Shown: positions 51,531 to 60,907, counted from the stretch's first letter. The stretch is DNA of 64,000 bases from Microbulbifer marinus (GCF_900107725.1 NZ_FNQO01000001.1:62001-126000), one strand, 5' to 3'. Made by a program: numbers and translations. The notes: generated by a model from the letters alone, not told the origin.

Positions 51531-53527
51531 TCCCCGAGCTGGGCCACTTCGCCCTGATAGCCGGTCTGTTGCTGGCGCTGGCGCTGGCGGCGGTACCCAT
51601 GGTCGGCAGCTACACCGCGCGGCCGCTGTGGATGGAGGCCGGTCGCTCACTCTCCCTGGGGGTGCTGGCCTTTACCGCAATCGCATTTGTCTGCCTGACA
51701 ATTGCATTTGTGCAGAGCGACTTCTCGGTCAATTACGTCGCGCAGAACTCCAACAGTATTCTGCCGCTGCACTACAAGATCACCGCTGTCTGGGGCGGCC
51801 ACGAGGGCTCTATACTGTTGTGGCTGCTGATTCAGGCCGGCTGGGCCGCCGCAGTGGCACTGTTCAGTCGCCAGTTGCCGGCGGAGCTGGTCGCCCGTGT
51901 GCTGTCGGTGCTCGGCCTGGTGCTGGTCGGCTTTTTCCTGTTTATCCTGATGACTTCCAACCCCTTCGATCGCAGCCTGCCGTTCCCGCCGCTGGAAGGC
52001 ACCGACCTGAATCCGCTGCTGCAGGATCCGGGCATGATTATCCATCCGCCGCTGCTGTATATGGGGTATGTGGGCTTCTCGGTCGCCTTTGCGTTCGCGA
52101 TCGCGGCACTGCTGGGCGGTCAGCTGGATTCCACCTGGGCCCGCTGGGCACGCCCCTGGACGGCGGTGGCCTGGGCTTTCCTGACCCTCGGAATTGCACT
52201 GGGCAGCTGGTGGGCCTACTACGAGCTGGGTTGGGGCGGCTGGTGGTTCTGGGATCCGGTCGAGAATGCCTCCTTTATGCCCTGGCTGGTGGGCACCGCG
52301 CTGCTCCATTCTCTCGCGGTTACCGAAAAGCGGGGCCTGTTCAAGAGCTGGACCATTCTGCTGGCGATCTTCGCCTTCAGCCTGAGCCTGTTGGGTACCT
52401 TCCTGGTACGCTCGGGCGTGCTCACTTCGGTCCATGCCTTCGCGACTGATCCACTGCGCGGTGGATTTATTCTTGTATTCCTGGCGATTGTGGTCGGGCT
52501 GTCACTGCTGCTGTTTGCGCTGCGCGCCCCCGCGGTGAGTGCCGGTAGCGTGTTCTCATTCCGCAGCCTCGAGACCTTCCTGCTCGGCAATAACATCCTG
52601 TTAATGTTGATCATGGCCATGGTGCTGACCGGCACCCTGTACCCGCTGCTGGCCGACGCGCTCAATTGGGGCAAGATCAGTGTGGGGCCACCGTTCTTCA
52701 ACCTGTTCTTCGTGCCGCTGATGGCGCTGCTGTGCCTGCTGCTCGGCCTCGGTATCCGTGCGAACTGGAAAGACAGCCGCTGGGACAAACTGCTTACGGC
52801 CTGGCGTCTGCCGTTGGCAGTCGCCGTGATCGCGGCACTGTCGCTGCCGTTTGCCCTCGGCCAGGAAGAGAGGGGAGGGTTCCACTGGGGGGCGGCACTG
52901 GGTATTTTTATCGGCGTCTGGGTTACCGCTTCCAGTATCGCCGATATTGTTGCCAGGACCCGCAACGCGGACTCTTTTGTCGCCGGCCTAAGACGGCAGC
53001 GCGCCAGTTACTTCGGTATGCACGTGGCCCATGTCGGCCTCGCAGTGACCGTGTTGGGCGTGGCGCTGACGACGATTTACAGTGTGGAAAAAGACCTGCG
53101 TATGGGTGCAGGTGACAGCCACAGTGTGGCCGGTTACGACTACCGTTTCGATGGTGTGCGTATTGCCCAGGGGCCAAACTTCCGTGCTTTTGAGGGCATC
53201 ATTTACGTGAGTAAAAATGGCCGCGCTGTTGCCGAGCTGCACCCGCAGAAACGCAATTATTTCTCCGGTGGCAATACCATGACCGAGGCCGCCATCGATT
53301 CGGGTCTGTTCCGGGATATCTACGTGGCCCTCGGTGAGCCGCTGAAGAAGGACAATCCCCACGGTGACTGGGCCGTGCGACTGCAGTACAAGGCATTTGT
53401 GGCCTGGATCTGGCTGGGGGCCCTACTGATGGCATTAGGCGGTAGTATCGCCGTGGCCGATAAGCGCTATCGCAAGGTTAAGGCGACGCGCGCAGCGGAA
53501 GTGAACGCGGCTGTGACTGCCGCTTGA
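51527..53527 (+). CDS. ccmF: Cytochrome c heme lyase subunit CcmF
   Basis: CcmF joins heme from CcmE to apocytochrome c. The 666-residue protein has about fifteen membrane segments. Diagnostic motifs: VWGGHEGSILLW and the WWD domain ELGWGGWWFWDPVENASFMPWL. A long periplasmic domain at about 515-620 (FRDIYVALGEPL) is normal for the family. ATG 51527 overlaps the ccmE stop, and ccmG follows after 18 bases. Confidence 0.96.
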   Translation: MIPELGHFALIAGLLLALALAAVPMVGSYTARPLWMEAGRSLSLGVLAFTAIAFVCLTIAFVQSDFSVNYVAQNSNSILPLHYKITAVWGGHEGSILLWLLIQAGWAAAVALFSRQLPAELVARVLSVLGLVLVGFFLFILMTSNPFDRSLPFPPLEGTDLNPLLQDPGMIIHPPLLYMGYVGFSVAFAFAIAALLGGQLDSTWARWARPWTAVAWAFLTLGIALGSWWAYYELGWGGWWFWDPVENASFMPWLVGTALLHSLAVTEKRGLFKSWTILLAIFAFSLSLLGTFLVRSGVLTSVHAFATDPLRGGFILVFLAIVVGLSLLLFALRAPAVSAGSVFSFRSLETFLLGNNILLMLIMAMVLTGTLYPLLADALNWGKISVGPPFFNLFFVPLMALLCLLLGLGIRANWKDSRWDKLLTAWRLPLAVAVIAALSLPFALGQEERGGFHWGAALGIFIGVWVTASSIADIVARTRNADSFVAGLRRQRASYFGMHVAHVGLAVTVLGVALTTIYSVEKDLRMGAGDSHSVAGYDYRFDGVRIAQGPNFRAFEGIIYVSKNGRAVAELHPQKRNYFSGGNTMTEAAIDSGLFRDIYVALGEPLKKDNPHGDWAVRLQYKAFVAWIWLGALLMALGGSIAVADKRYRKVKATRAAEVNAAVTAA

Positions 53528-53545
53528 CGGATATAGAGCAAAACG

Positions 53546-54130
53546 ATGGCTAGATTAAAACTGTTCCTGCCGCTGATTATTTTCGCTGCACTGGCGGTAT
53601 TGTTCTGGCGCGGCCTGTCCCTGGATCCGCAGGAGTTGCCGTCGGCGCTGCTTAACAAGCCGGTGCCGGAATTCTCCCTGCCCAAGGTCGCCGACAGTGA
53701 AAAAGTGCTGCGCAAGGCCGACCTGCCCAAGGAGCCGTTGCTGCTGAATGTCTGGGCCACCTGGTGTATCTCCTGCCGTGTGGAGCACCCCTATCTGAAC
53801 AAGCTGGCGGAACAGGGTGTGCCGATTGTCGGCGTCAACCTGAAGGACGACGACACGGCGGCACAGAAATGGTTGGAAAAATTCCATAACCCCTACCTGT
53901 TCAGCATCGCCGACCGGGAAGGGCGCCTGGCGTTGGACCTGGGTGTTTTCGGCGCGCCGGAAACCTTCCTGGTCGACGCCGAAGGTACTATCCGCTGCAA
54001 GCATGTGGGGGTAGTCGACGACCGTATCTGGCAGACCAAGCTGCAGCCCCTCTATCAGAAACTGAAGACCCAACACTGGGATGAGTTTGCCGGTGAGCTA
54101 TCAGATTCCCTGCTCTCCCGTTGTCAGTGA
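53546..54130 (+). CDS. ccmG: Thiol:disulfide interchange protein DsbE/CcmG
   Basis: CcmG is a membrane-anchored thioredoxin that keeps apocytochrome cysteines reduced. The 194-residue protein has an N-terminal anchor (about 6-24), the CcmG insert WATWCISCRVEHPYLN with the CxxC pair, and the cis-Pro loop GVFGAPETFLVD. This is the last gene of the ccmA-G run. In most relatives ccmH follows directly; here the next gene is yigZ, overlapping by 50 bases. Confidence 0.94.
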   Translation: MARLKLFLPLIIFAALAVLFWRGLSLDPQELPSALLNKPVPEFSLPKVADSEKVLRKADLPKEPLLLNVWATWCISCRVEHPYLNKLAEQGVPIVGVNLKDDDTAAQKWLEKFHNPYLFSIADREGRLALDLGVFGAPETFLVDAEGTIRCKHVGVVDDRIWQTKLQPLYQKLKTQHWDEFAGELSDSLLSRCQ

Positions 54131-54695
54131 AACCGAGGAAAAGAAAAGCCGCTTTATCTGCTGGCTCGGACCGGTGCAGGATAAGGCGGCCTTCCAGCAG
54201 CAGCTGGACAGCGTGCGCGCCCAGTATCCGGATGCAACCCATCACTGCACCGCACTCGTAATCGGCAATCCCGCCAATCCGGAAGTCATGCAGTCCGATG
54301 ATGACGGTGAGCCCGGCGGCAGCGCCGGCCGCCCCATGCTGGAATTGTTGCTGAAGCAGGAAGTCGGCAACGTCGGCGCCATAGTTACCCGTTATTTCGG
54401 CGGCACCAAGCTCGGCGTTGGCGGACTGATGCGCGCCTATCGCGGCGCCGTTGGCGCGGCGCTGAAAGCGGCTGAGTTGCAACCCTTTGTTCCCGTGCGT
54501 CGAGTGAGTGTGGCTTGCGACTTTGCCCAGGAGTCGCGATTGCGATTCCTGGTGGGGCAGTATCGTGGCCATTGTGAGGATGCCGATTACAGCAACGGGG
54601 TCACCGTCCTGCTGCAATTGCCGGAAGACCAGTGGCCGCCACTGCAACAGCAGTTGCTTGCGGAAGGGTTCACATTAATAAAAGGTGCGGAGTAG
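54081..54695 (+). CDS. YigZ/IMPACT family protein
   Basis: A 204-residue cytoplasmic protein of the UPF0029/IMPACT family. Features: EEKKSRFICWLGPV at the N-terminus, the conserved DDGEPGGSAGRPML, VTRYFGGTKLGVGGLMRAY, and a C-terminal alpha/beta domain. E. coli YigZ is linked to translation or proline dipeptidase neighbours, with unclear function. ATG 54081 gives a 50-base overlap with ccmG; GTG 54093 (38-base overlap) is an in-frame alternative. It is read through from the ccm operon. Confidence 0.9.
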   Translation: MSLPVSYQIPCSPVVSETEEKKSRFICWLGPVQDKAAFQQQLDSVRAQYPDATHHCTALVIGNPANPEVMQSDDDGEPGGSAGRPMLELLLKQEVGNVGAIVTRYFGGTKLGVGGLMRAYRGAVGAALKAAELQPFVPVRRVSVACDFAQESRLRFLVGQYRGHCEDADYSNGVTVLLQLPEDQWPPLQQQLLAEGFTLIKGAE

Positions 54696-54796
54696 CCTTT
54701 CGCTCCCACTGTATTTGTATCTGCCCGCCTCGAGCCAGCCCCTCTACTTGCCGCCCATTTTGACGTCATCTAAGCTGAATTGAGACACTCTATTGG

Positions 54797-55240
54797 ATGG
54801 CACCCATGCAGAACTTTCCCCACCATTACAAGGTTTCGGCAGCCGGCGGCCCCGACGGCGAGGTGCGCGTTTCAGCCGAGGGTGTGGAGATGATTCCCAC
54901 CGCCGCGCCGACCCAATTCGGCGGTCCCGGAGATCGATGGTCTCCTGAGGATCTGCTCGTCGCCGCGGTCGCAGATTGTTTTGTGCTGACCTTCCGCGCG
55001 ATCGCCGGACATTCCAAGCTTGCGTGGAAATCCTTGGATTGCGCCGTTGAGGGTGTGCTGGACAAGGCGGAAGGCAAGATCCGCTTTACCCATTTTTCCG
55101 TTCACGCCGCACTGGAACTGGAGCCGGGCACCGATGCAGACAAGGCACGGCAGTTACTGGAAAAATCCGAGGCCTATTGCCTGGTCACCAACTCCCTGTC
55201 GGCGGAAGTTGAACTTACGTCGGATATCAGTGGTGCCTGA
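54797..55240 (+). CDS. OsmC family peroxiredoxin-like protein
   Basis: A 147-residue protein of the OsmC/Ohr superfamily, which reduces organic peroxides with two cysteines. The peroxidatic Cys is in LVAAVADCFVLTFRAIA and the second Cys in EAYCLVTNSLSAEVEL. GDRWSPEDLLVAAVADC fits the standard pattern. ATG 54797 or 54806 are both possible. It stands alone between yigZ and the Rhs gene, and is not obviously related to cytochrome maturation. Confidence 0.9.
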   Translation: MAPMQNFPHHYKVSAAGGPDGEVRVSAEGVEMIPTAAPTQFGGPGDRWSPEDLLVAAVADCFVLTFRAIAGHSKLAWKSLDCAVEGVLDKAEGKIRFTHFSVHAALELEPGTDADKARQLLEKSEAYCLVTNSLSAEVELTSDISGA

Positions 55241-55669
55241 GTTGCCGACGGGTTGCAGAGTGACAGACTGTTTCGATCAATAATCCTGCATTGGTATGCC
55301 GCCGCTTTATTGCCAGTGCAAGTGCCGTTATCGATTTGTGGTTCAGGTGCGTGACACAACCCGCTGTCACGCAATCAATATGTCGAAAATAATTCGAATA
55401 AAATCCGTTTTCTCCCCAAGATTAAAAGTTTCGGATTTTTAAAAGAACTTCCTCTGTTCGGTTGCGTCGCTCAGCTGGGCGAGTGGCATTGGCGATATTC
55501 ATCGCCTTGTGTGCGATCACCTGTTTTAAAAATGATTTTGGTGACATTTCACCAATTCCTTTCCTTATTTTTCGGCAGCGTCTCTCCGCGGGCCCTTTGC
55601 TCCAATAGCTGGTTAATTTAGAATTTTGCTCTCAGGGAAGAGCGCGTTGCGCAGTTTAAGGGAATAACA
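55241..55669. other. Intergenic region upstream of the Rhs gene
   Basis: This 429-base region has no supported gene. The middle (55380-55450) is AT-rich compared with the flanks, and this is where promoters for the Rhs gene should lie. I see no clear inverted repeat or T-run after the OsmC gene. Confidence 0.55.
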
Positions 55670-58600
55670 ATGCAATTAGTTGTCGAGAACCGATCGGGTG
55701 TTCGCTATCGGGTCAGCCGCGGTTGGTCGCATCCGCCGGAAGGTCTGCTAAATCACGCAGCACTGGACCTGATATCAACCTTCGATGAAGCAACCATCGA
55801 ACAGATATTCGATAAATTCTTCGGAATTGATCAGCGCATAACCTCTCCCGCAAGCCTCAACAAAGGCCCCCAGCACGACATTCTGCCGGCGCTCGGAACC
55901 GTCGCTAACTTTACCGGGTTGCTTAATGACCGCTACCGGGAAATCTACCTCGCACTGTCGCAAAACCGGCTGCTGATCGAAGAGGCCCCCCTCGGCGCCG
56001 CTGATCTGGACGAGCGTCAATCCGACTTGCGCACGCGTATCCGTATGGCGCTGCAGCAGGTCGTTGCCGAGGAGCGGGCCGAGGCCGCCCGAATTCAGAC
56101 CGTCCACGAAAAGCGTAGCGCGTTGGAAAAAGTGGGGGCCTATATCGAGCGCGGCGGTGCGGGCCTGGGACGGGCCGCTTGGGATCTGGCCGTCTGGGTC
56201 AAGGATGTCGGCGAAGTGGTGGCGCTGATCAACCCTGTGCGGCAGAGCACCGGGATGCTGATGGCCGCCGGCAACTATTACCTGAACGACCAGAATCCTG
56301 CCGAGTCGGCGCGCGCGCAGTTGGCGAAAGTTCGCAAGGAAATCGTCGACGTGCTCGGGTTCGATCCTGCCAATGTCACGGTCGAGCAACTCGAGCAGGC
56401 TTTTGAGGTCGCCCACCTGATCTATGGTGACAGCGGCCTGCGCAGTGATATCACTCGGTTCGCCAGGGATTATGTGAAGGCGCAGCACAGTCTGGAACTG
56501 ACGGAGTTTGCTGGCGGCGGCGTCTTCGAAGTCATACTGACGATAGTGCTGGCAGCGGTCACCGGCGGAGCGGGCGCTGCTGCGGCCATGGCCAAGAATA
56601 CACGGTTGATGAAGCGTTTCCGCGGTGTCGGCGAGCTGATGGTGGATTTCGCCAAGCACCGCAAGCAGCGGCTCGCGCTGGCGGAAAAGCGCGGCGCGCG
56701 GCTCGAGGGGACAAAGTTCAGCGACCTCGAAACCGTGGATGCCGCCGAGCCGTCTGTAACGCCGGCCCCGGCCGCACGGAAGCCGAGTGCGGCGGCAAGA
56801 GGCGATGGAAAAGAAGGTGGCGACAGTGAGAGCCCCGCATCTTCCGCCGAGCCGGATAAGACCAGCAGTGAGACCGGCAGCAACCAGAATGGAGCAAGCA
56901 CTCAGTGCAATGCCAACGCCTGTGAGGGCGGTGAGCCGATCAACCTGAAAACCGGCGAGGAGCGCCTCACGCTAGTGGATGCGGTACTGGACGGCCCGCT
57001 GCCATTGACGGTCGCGCGCACTTATCGCAGCAGCAATCCAAAAGATTTCGGTATGGGGCACGGCTGGACCCACACGCTGGGCGAACGCCTCGAGTGGCGT
57101 GGCGCCGGCAGTGCATTGCACTTCCATGATGCCGAAGGCCGGGTCATCGCACTGCCGGAGCCGGGCGCCAGTGGCCGCAGTCACAATGTGGTGGAGGGGC
57201 TTACTCTTACCCGCGTCCGGCATGACCACTGGGTGATCGCACCCTACGGCGCACCCAGCGGCGTGCAGAAACACTTCAAGCCTTGCAGTCCCTCAGCGGA
57301 CTACCTGGTCCTGGCGGAGATCCGCGACGGTTACGGCAACGGGTATATCTTCCATTATGTCGATGGGCGCCTGATTTGCGTCGAGAGCAGCCTCGGCGAG
57401 GCCCTGCATATCAGCCCGGCAGGCGACCGTATCGGTGCGCTGAAAAAAGAAAACCGCGATGGACGCATCGTACCCCTGGCCAGCTACCGATACGACGACG
57501 CGGGAGATCTGATCGAGGCGGCAGATGCCGAGGGGCAGAGTGAGCAGTACCAATACCAGCGGCACGTCATTAAGAGACGTACCCTGAAGAGCGGTTACAG
57601 CTTCCATTTCGAGTGGGATACGGACGGCCCAAGTGCCCGCTGCCTGCGCCAGTGGGGCGACCCTATCGACGGCCAGCCTACCTACAGCTATCGCTTTGCC
57701 TGGGACGATGACGGCAAGGGTGTCACGGTGACCGATACCCGCGGTGGTGAAGAGCGCTATCGCTTCAATGAGCGCGCACTGCCGATCTATCACCGCGACC
57801 CGGAAGGGGGCGAGACCCTCTATACATACAATGCGCTCGGACAGCTGACCAAGGCGCAATTGCCGAGCAATGACGGCATCCCGCGCGAGGAGCACTACGA
57901 ATACGATCGCTATGGCCGGCTGATCAGAAAGGTCGATGCGTCCGGCGGCGAGCACCGCATCGAATACAACGTCGAAGGGCTGCCGGCAAAGATTACCAAT
58001 CCCGCCGGTCATTCCTGGCGGCGCCAGTACAACAGCAGCGGCCAGGTCACTGCCACCGTTGATCCCCTCGGCAATACCACCCAATACAGCTACAACCCCA
58101 TCGGTCTGGTGGGCAGCATTACCGATCCACTGGGCAACACCACCCGCTATCTGTGGAATCCTCAGGGCAAGCTGAGTGCCGTGCACGATGCGATGGGCCG
58201 CGTGCAGCATTACCGCTATGACAGCGCGCAGCGTCTCGTGGAGGTGCAGCACGGCCCCGAGCAGACCACACGCTACGAGTACGACTCTCAGGACCGCATC
58301 AGTGGGGTGACCGGTCCGGACGGTGCCCGTACCCGGTATCGATACAATGCGCAGGGTTTCGTGACCGAGATCTTCGACGCCGCGGGCCGCAGTACCCGCT
58401 ATGAATACGACGGCCTGAGTCAGGTAAGCACGCGCATTAATCCCGATGGCAGCCGGCTCGAGTATCACTACGACGGCGAGCGCAACCTGGTCGGCCTCAC
58501 CAATGAAAAAGGTGAGCGGTACCAGCTCAAGTACGATCACAGTGAGCGCCTGATCGAGGAAGTGGGCTTCGACGGCCGTGTGACACGCTATGCCTACAAC

Positions 58601-60493
58601 CGCGCCGGCCACCTGGTCAGCAGCCGCGCGGTTACCGATCCACAAAGCGGCAGTGGCATAGATACGGTTTTCGAACGCGATCCCTTCGGCCGCCTACTGC
58701 GTGAGACCACGCCGGACGCTGTGACCAGTTTCCGCTACAACCGCATGGGGCAGATGGTCGAGGCTGAGAATGCCCACCGCAAACTGCGCTGGGAATACGA
58801 TGCCTGTGGCCGTGTCATTGGCGACTGGCAGGATCAGGCCGAGATTCGCCATCGCTACGACGCCGCCGGCAATCGTACCGCGACCACGCTGCCCGACGGC
58901 GAGATGTTGAACTTCGCCTACAACCCCGCCGGTCAGTTCGAGAGCCTATACCACCGCCCTGCGGGCGCCGAGACCGATCAGCTGCTCGCGGCAATCCGGC
59001 ATGACGACCTGGGCCGCGAGATCCATCGCCAACACGGCAATGGCCTCACCAGTGAGCGCGATTACGACCCGCAGGGCCGCCTGCACAAAGTTCGTCTCGG
59101 CAAGGCCGCAGGTCCGATTGAAGATCCGCTGCACGAGCGCGGCTATCACTACAATATCGCCGGACAGCTGGCGCAGATAGATGACAGCCTGCGCGGCAGC
59201 CGCAAATACCTTTACGACGCGCTGGATCGCCTGACCCAGGTGCAGGGCCCGAATCCCGAGCACTTCGTCCACGATCCGGCCCACAATATCCTCGCTGCAG
59301 CAGCGTCACCGGAAGAGGCGCAGCAACAGGCGGGCACCACGCAGGTGAATGGCAACCGCCTGGCGTTCCGCGGCGACACCCACTACCGCTACGACGTCCA
59401 CGGTAACCGTATCACCGCCTTGCGCGGCAAGAGACAGAAGCTGCAGACCCGCTATCACTACAACAGCAAACAGCAGCTGGTACGTGTCGAGCAATTGAGA
59501 GTAGAGGAGGGCGGGGAAGAGCGGCTCTTGCGTGAGACCCGCTATCAATACGATCCCCTCGGAAGGCGTATAAGCAAAAGTGATGCCGGCAGGGAGATCG
59601 ACTTCCTCTGGGATGGCGATGTGCTGCTGCGGGAAACTACTCGCGATACCCAGACGGGTCAGGACCTGAAGGCCCGCTCTTACTACTTCGAACCCGGCAC
59701 CTTCAAGCCAATTGCGTTAAGCGAAGAGAATGAGGTCTATCACTACCACCTGGATCACCTGGGCACACCGGATACACTGACGGACAGCAACGGTGAAGTC
59801 GTTTGGAGTGTCAGTTACCGGACCTATGGCAATGTGGCGCTGGCGAATTGCGATGCTGTCGAGCAGCCGATTCGATTTCAGGGGCAGTATTTTGATGAGG
59901 AGACCGGGCTGCATTACAACCGGTTTCGGTATTATGATCCTGAGATAGGGCAGTTTACGACACAAGATCCGATAGGAATATTAGGGGGTGTAAATAGCTA
60001 TAGGTACGCGCCCAACCCTATTTCTTGGATAGATCCATCTGGCTGTAAATGTAAAGAAAATTGGGACTCTAAAGTACAGCGTTGGCGTAACTCCAATGGT
60101 CAATTTGTTAAAAAATCTAAAGTCGCAACTGAGCCAGATACAGCTTTCTTCTGGTCTGGGCGCACGGATGGCATTGGTGGCCAGAATGTCGCTTGGGAAA
60201 TCGCCGAGCAAAAAGATGGCGTGACACTTGAGATACTATTAGATAAGAGGAGGATAAACATGCCGGATTGGGACCCGAATAATCCGGGCGCCATAAAGGC
60301 GTGGGAAGATATATCTAAGCAGTATGCAGAAAGCGTTTCAGGAGAGGTTAGGGCTGTGGTTGGGCAAAATATGAGACCGGGGAATATTTGGGAAAATAGA
60401 GAACTGCCGGCTTTGCTCAATAATCCCAACGTTTCCAAGATTACAACAATTGATCCAAAATCTATGCAAGAAACAATAATTTTCGAGCGTTAG
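55670..60493 (+). CDS. Rhs/YD-repeat polymorphic toxin with C-terminal tip
   Basis: A 1607-residue Rhs-type protein with no signal peptide. Residues 1-415 form an uncharacterised N-terminal region. This region includes a Gly/Ala-rich hydrophobic stretch (about 288-310) and ends in a Ser/Glu-rich linker. From about 420 comes a DUF6531-type start (CNANACEGGEPINLKTGEE, then LTVARTYRSSNP). The core (about 490-1400) is a run of YD repeats (e.g. RYRYNAQGFVTEIFDAAGRSTRYEYDG in pieces) that should form a toxin-enclosing shell. The core ends with the Rhs hallmark YYDPEIGQFTTQDPIG and the cleavage-type motif WIDPSG, Asp1455. The last 149 residues are the variable tip. An immunity candidate follows four bases later. 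Confidence 0.93.
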   Translation: MQLVVENRSGVRYRVSRGWSHPPEGLLNHAALDLISTFDEATIEQIFDKFFGIDQRITSPASLNKGPQHDILPALGTVANFTGLLNDRYREIYLALSQNRLLIEEAPLGAADLDERQSDLRTRIRMALQQVVAEERAEAARIQTVHEKRSALEKVGAYIERGGAGLGRAAWDLAVWVKDVGEVVALINPVRQSTGMLMAAGNYYLNDQNPAESARAQLAKVRKEIVDVLGFDPANVTVEQLEQAFEVAHLIYGDSGLRSDITRFARDYVKAQHSLELTEFAGGGVFEVILTIVLAAVTGGAGAAAAMAKNTRLMKRFRGVGELMVDFAKHRKQRLALAEKRGARLEGTKFSDLETVDAAEPSVTPAPAARKPSAAARGDGKEGGDSESPASSAEPDKTSSETGSNQNGASTQCNANACEGGEPINLKTGEERLTLVDAVLDGPLPLTVARTYRSSNPKDFGMGHGWTHTLGERLEWRGAGSALHFHDAEGRVIALPEPGASGRSHNVVEGLTLTRVRHDHWVIAPYGAPSGVQKHFKPCSPSADYLVLAEIRDGYGNGYIFHYVDGRLICVESSLGEALHISPAGDRIGALKKENRDGRIVPLASYRYDDAGDLIEAADAEGQSEQYQYQRHVIKRRTLKSGYSFHFEWDTDGPSARCLRQWGDPIDGQPTYSYRFAWDDDGKGVTVTDTRGGEERYRFNERALPIYHRDPEGGETLYTYNALGQLTKAQLPSNDGIPREEHYEYDRYGRLIRKVDASGGEHRIEYNVEGLPAKITNPAGHSWRRQYNSSGQVTATVDPLGNTTQYSYNPIGLVGSITDPLGNTTRYLWNPQGKLSAVHDAMGRVQHYRYDSAQRLVEVQHGPEQTTRYEYDSQDRISGVTGPDGARTRYRYNAQGFVTEIFDAAGRSTRYEYDGLSQVSTRINPDGSRLEYHYDGERNLVGLTNEKGERYQLKYDHSERLIEEVGFDGRVTRYAYNRAGHLVSSRAVTDPQSGSGIDTVFERDPFGRLLRETTPDAVTSFRYNRMGQMVEAENAHRKLRWEYDACGRVIGDWQDQAEIRHRYDAAGNRTATTLPDGEMLNFAYNPAGQFESLYHRPAGAETDQLLAAIRHDDLGREIHRQHGNGLTSERDYDPQGRLHKVRLGKAAGPIEDPLHERGYHYNIAGQLAQIDDSLRGSRKYLYDALDRLTQVQGPNPEHFVHDPAHNILAAAASPEEAQQQAGTTQVNGNRLAFRGDTHYRYDVHGNRITALRGKRQKLQTRYHYNSKQQLVRVEQLRVEEGGEERLLRETRYQYDPLGRRISKSDAGREIDFLWDGDVLLRETTRDTQTGQDLKARSYYFEPGTFKPIALSEENEVYHYHLDHLGTPDTLTDSNGEVVWSVSYRTYGNVALANCDAVEQPIRFQGQYFDEETGLHYNRFRYYDPEIGQFTTQDPIGILGGVNSYRYAPNPISWIDPSGCKCKENWDSKVQRWRNSNGQFVKKSKVATEPDTAFFWSGRTDGIGGQNVAWEIAEQKDGVTLEILLDKRRINMPDWDPNNPGAIKAWEDISKQYAESVSGEVRAVVGQNMRPGNIWENRELPALLNNPNVSKITTIDPKSMQETIIFER
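60044..60493 (+). other. Rhs C-terminal toxin-like tip (within the Rhs gene)
   Basis: Residues 1459-1607 of the Rhs protein. The DNA becomes strikingly AT-rich, starting around 59960, just before the tip, and staying so through the next gene, while the rest of the Rhs gene is GC-rich. Conserved-looking elements are FFWSGRTDGIGGQNVAWEIA, TLEILLDKRRINMPDWDP, AWEDISKQYAESVSGEVRAVVG and NIWENRELPALL. This layout, DPxG boundary plus composition change plus small gene after it, is typical of exchangeable toxin domains. I do not recognise the toxin fold, and no nuclease or deaminase motif is obvious. Confidence 0.85.
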
Positions 60494-60497
60494 CAAC

Positions 60498-60737
60498 ATG
60501 ATTAAAGAAATTGCGAGAGGACATATAGTTCTACAAACTGAACATGGGACTGTAACAATTTTAGGGGAGGCACTACTTCCTGGTTATGGGTCTCCTGATT
60601 TTATTGCATATGAGAACAGTATAAACGAGTGGGATGAACCAAAAGGTGAACTGATTGGGTGTGATTTAAAGAAGAAGATCTTGAGGCAACTGCTGTCGGA
60701 TGCAAAGGAAAGAAATATTAAAATAGAGATAGAATGA
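60498..60737 (+). CDS. Likely immunity protein for the Rhs tip (possibly Imm74-like)
   Basis: A 79-residue acidic cytoplasmic protein starting four bases after the Rhs stop, so it is surely co-expressed. It has a beta-type N-terminus (GHIVLQTEHGTVTILGEALLPG), a conserved-looking FIAYENSINEWDEPKG, and a charged C-terminal helix (KKKILRQLLSDAKERNIKIE). The size, order and shared AT-rich composition with the tip argue for the cognate immunity protein. The GE, W and EP pattern reminds me of the Imm74 family, but I cannot confirm that by eye. Confidence 0.8.
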   Translation: MIKEIARGHIVLQTEHGTVTILGEALLPGYGSPDFIAYENSINEWDEPKGELIGCDLKKKILRQLLSDAKERNIKIEIE

Positions 60738-60790
60738 GATGGGTAAATAGTAGGTGTATTACACTTGCGTCGCCTCATAGCTTGTCTACG

Positions 60791-60839
60791 CGCGCTTCGC
60801 TACGGCGTCCAAAACTGTTCCCGGCAATTTTGTCGAACG
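60791..60839. repeat. Hairpin repeat, copy 1
   Basis: Element with the core caaaactg-ttcccgg-caattttg (60810-60832) preceded by cgcttcgctacggcgtc and followed by tcgaacg. The stem has one mismatch. One of four related copies near the tRNA-Val/Asp genes; this one lacks the left-hand ccctgcgggcgcct part. Confidence 0.85.
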
Positions 60840-60868
60840 GGGCTCTCACACGAGGATCCAAAAAATAC

Positions 60869-60902
60869 AAAAAAGGCCCACACTTTCGTGTGGGCCTTTT
60901 TT
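60869..60902. terminator. Terminator of the remnant tRNA unit
   Basis: Stem ggcccacac/gtgtgggcc with loop tttc (60875-60896), flanked by A-run and T-run, so it can act in both directions. It is nearly identical to the terminator at 62505. Confidence 0.88.
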
Positions 60903-60907
60903 GTATA

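Noticed and set aside
57293-58645. Minus-strand 450-codon open frame inside the Rhs gene
   Set aside because: It mirrors the YD-repeat periodicity of the plus-strand gene and has no ribosome binding site or domain.
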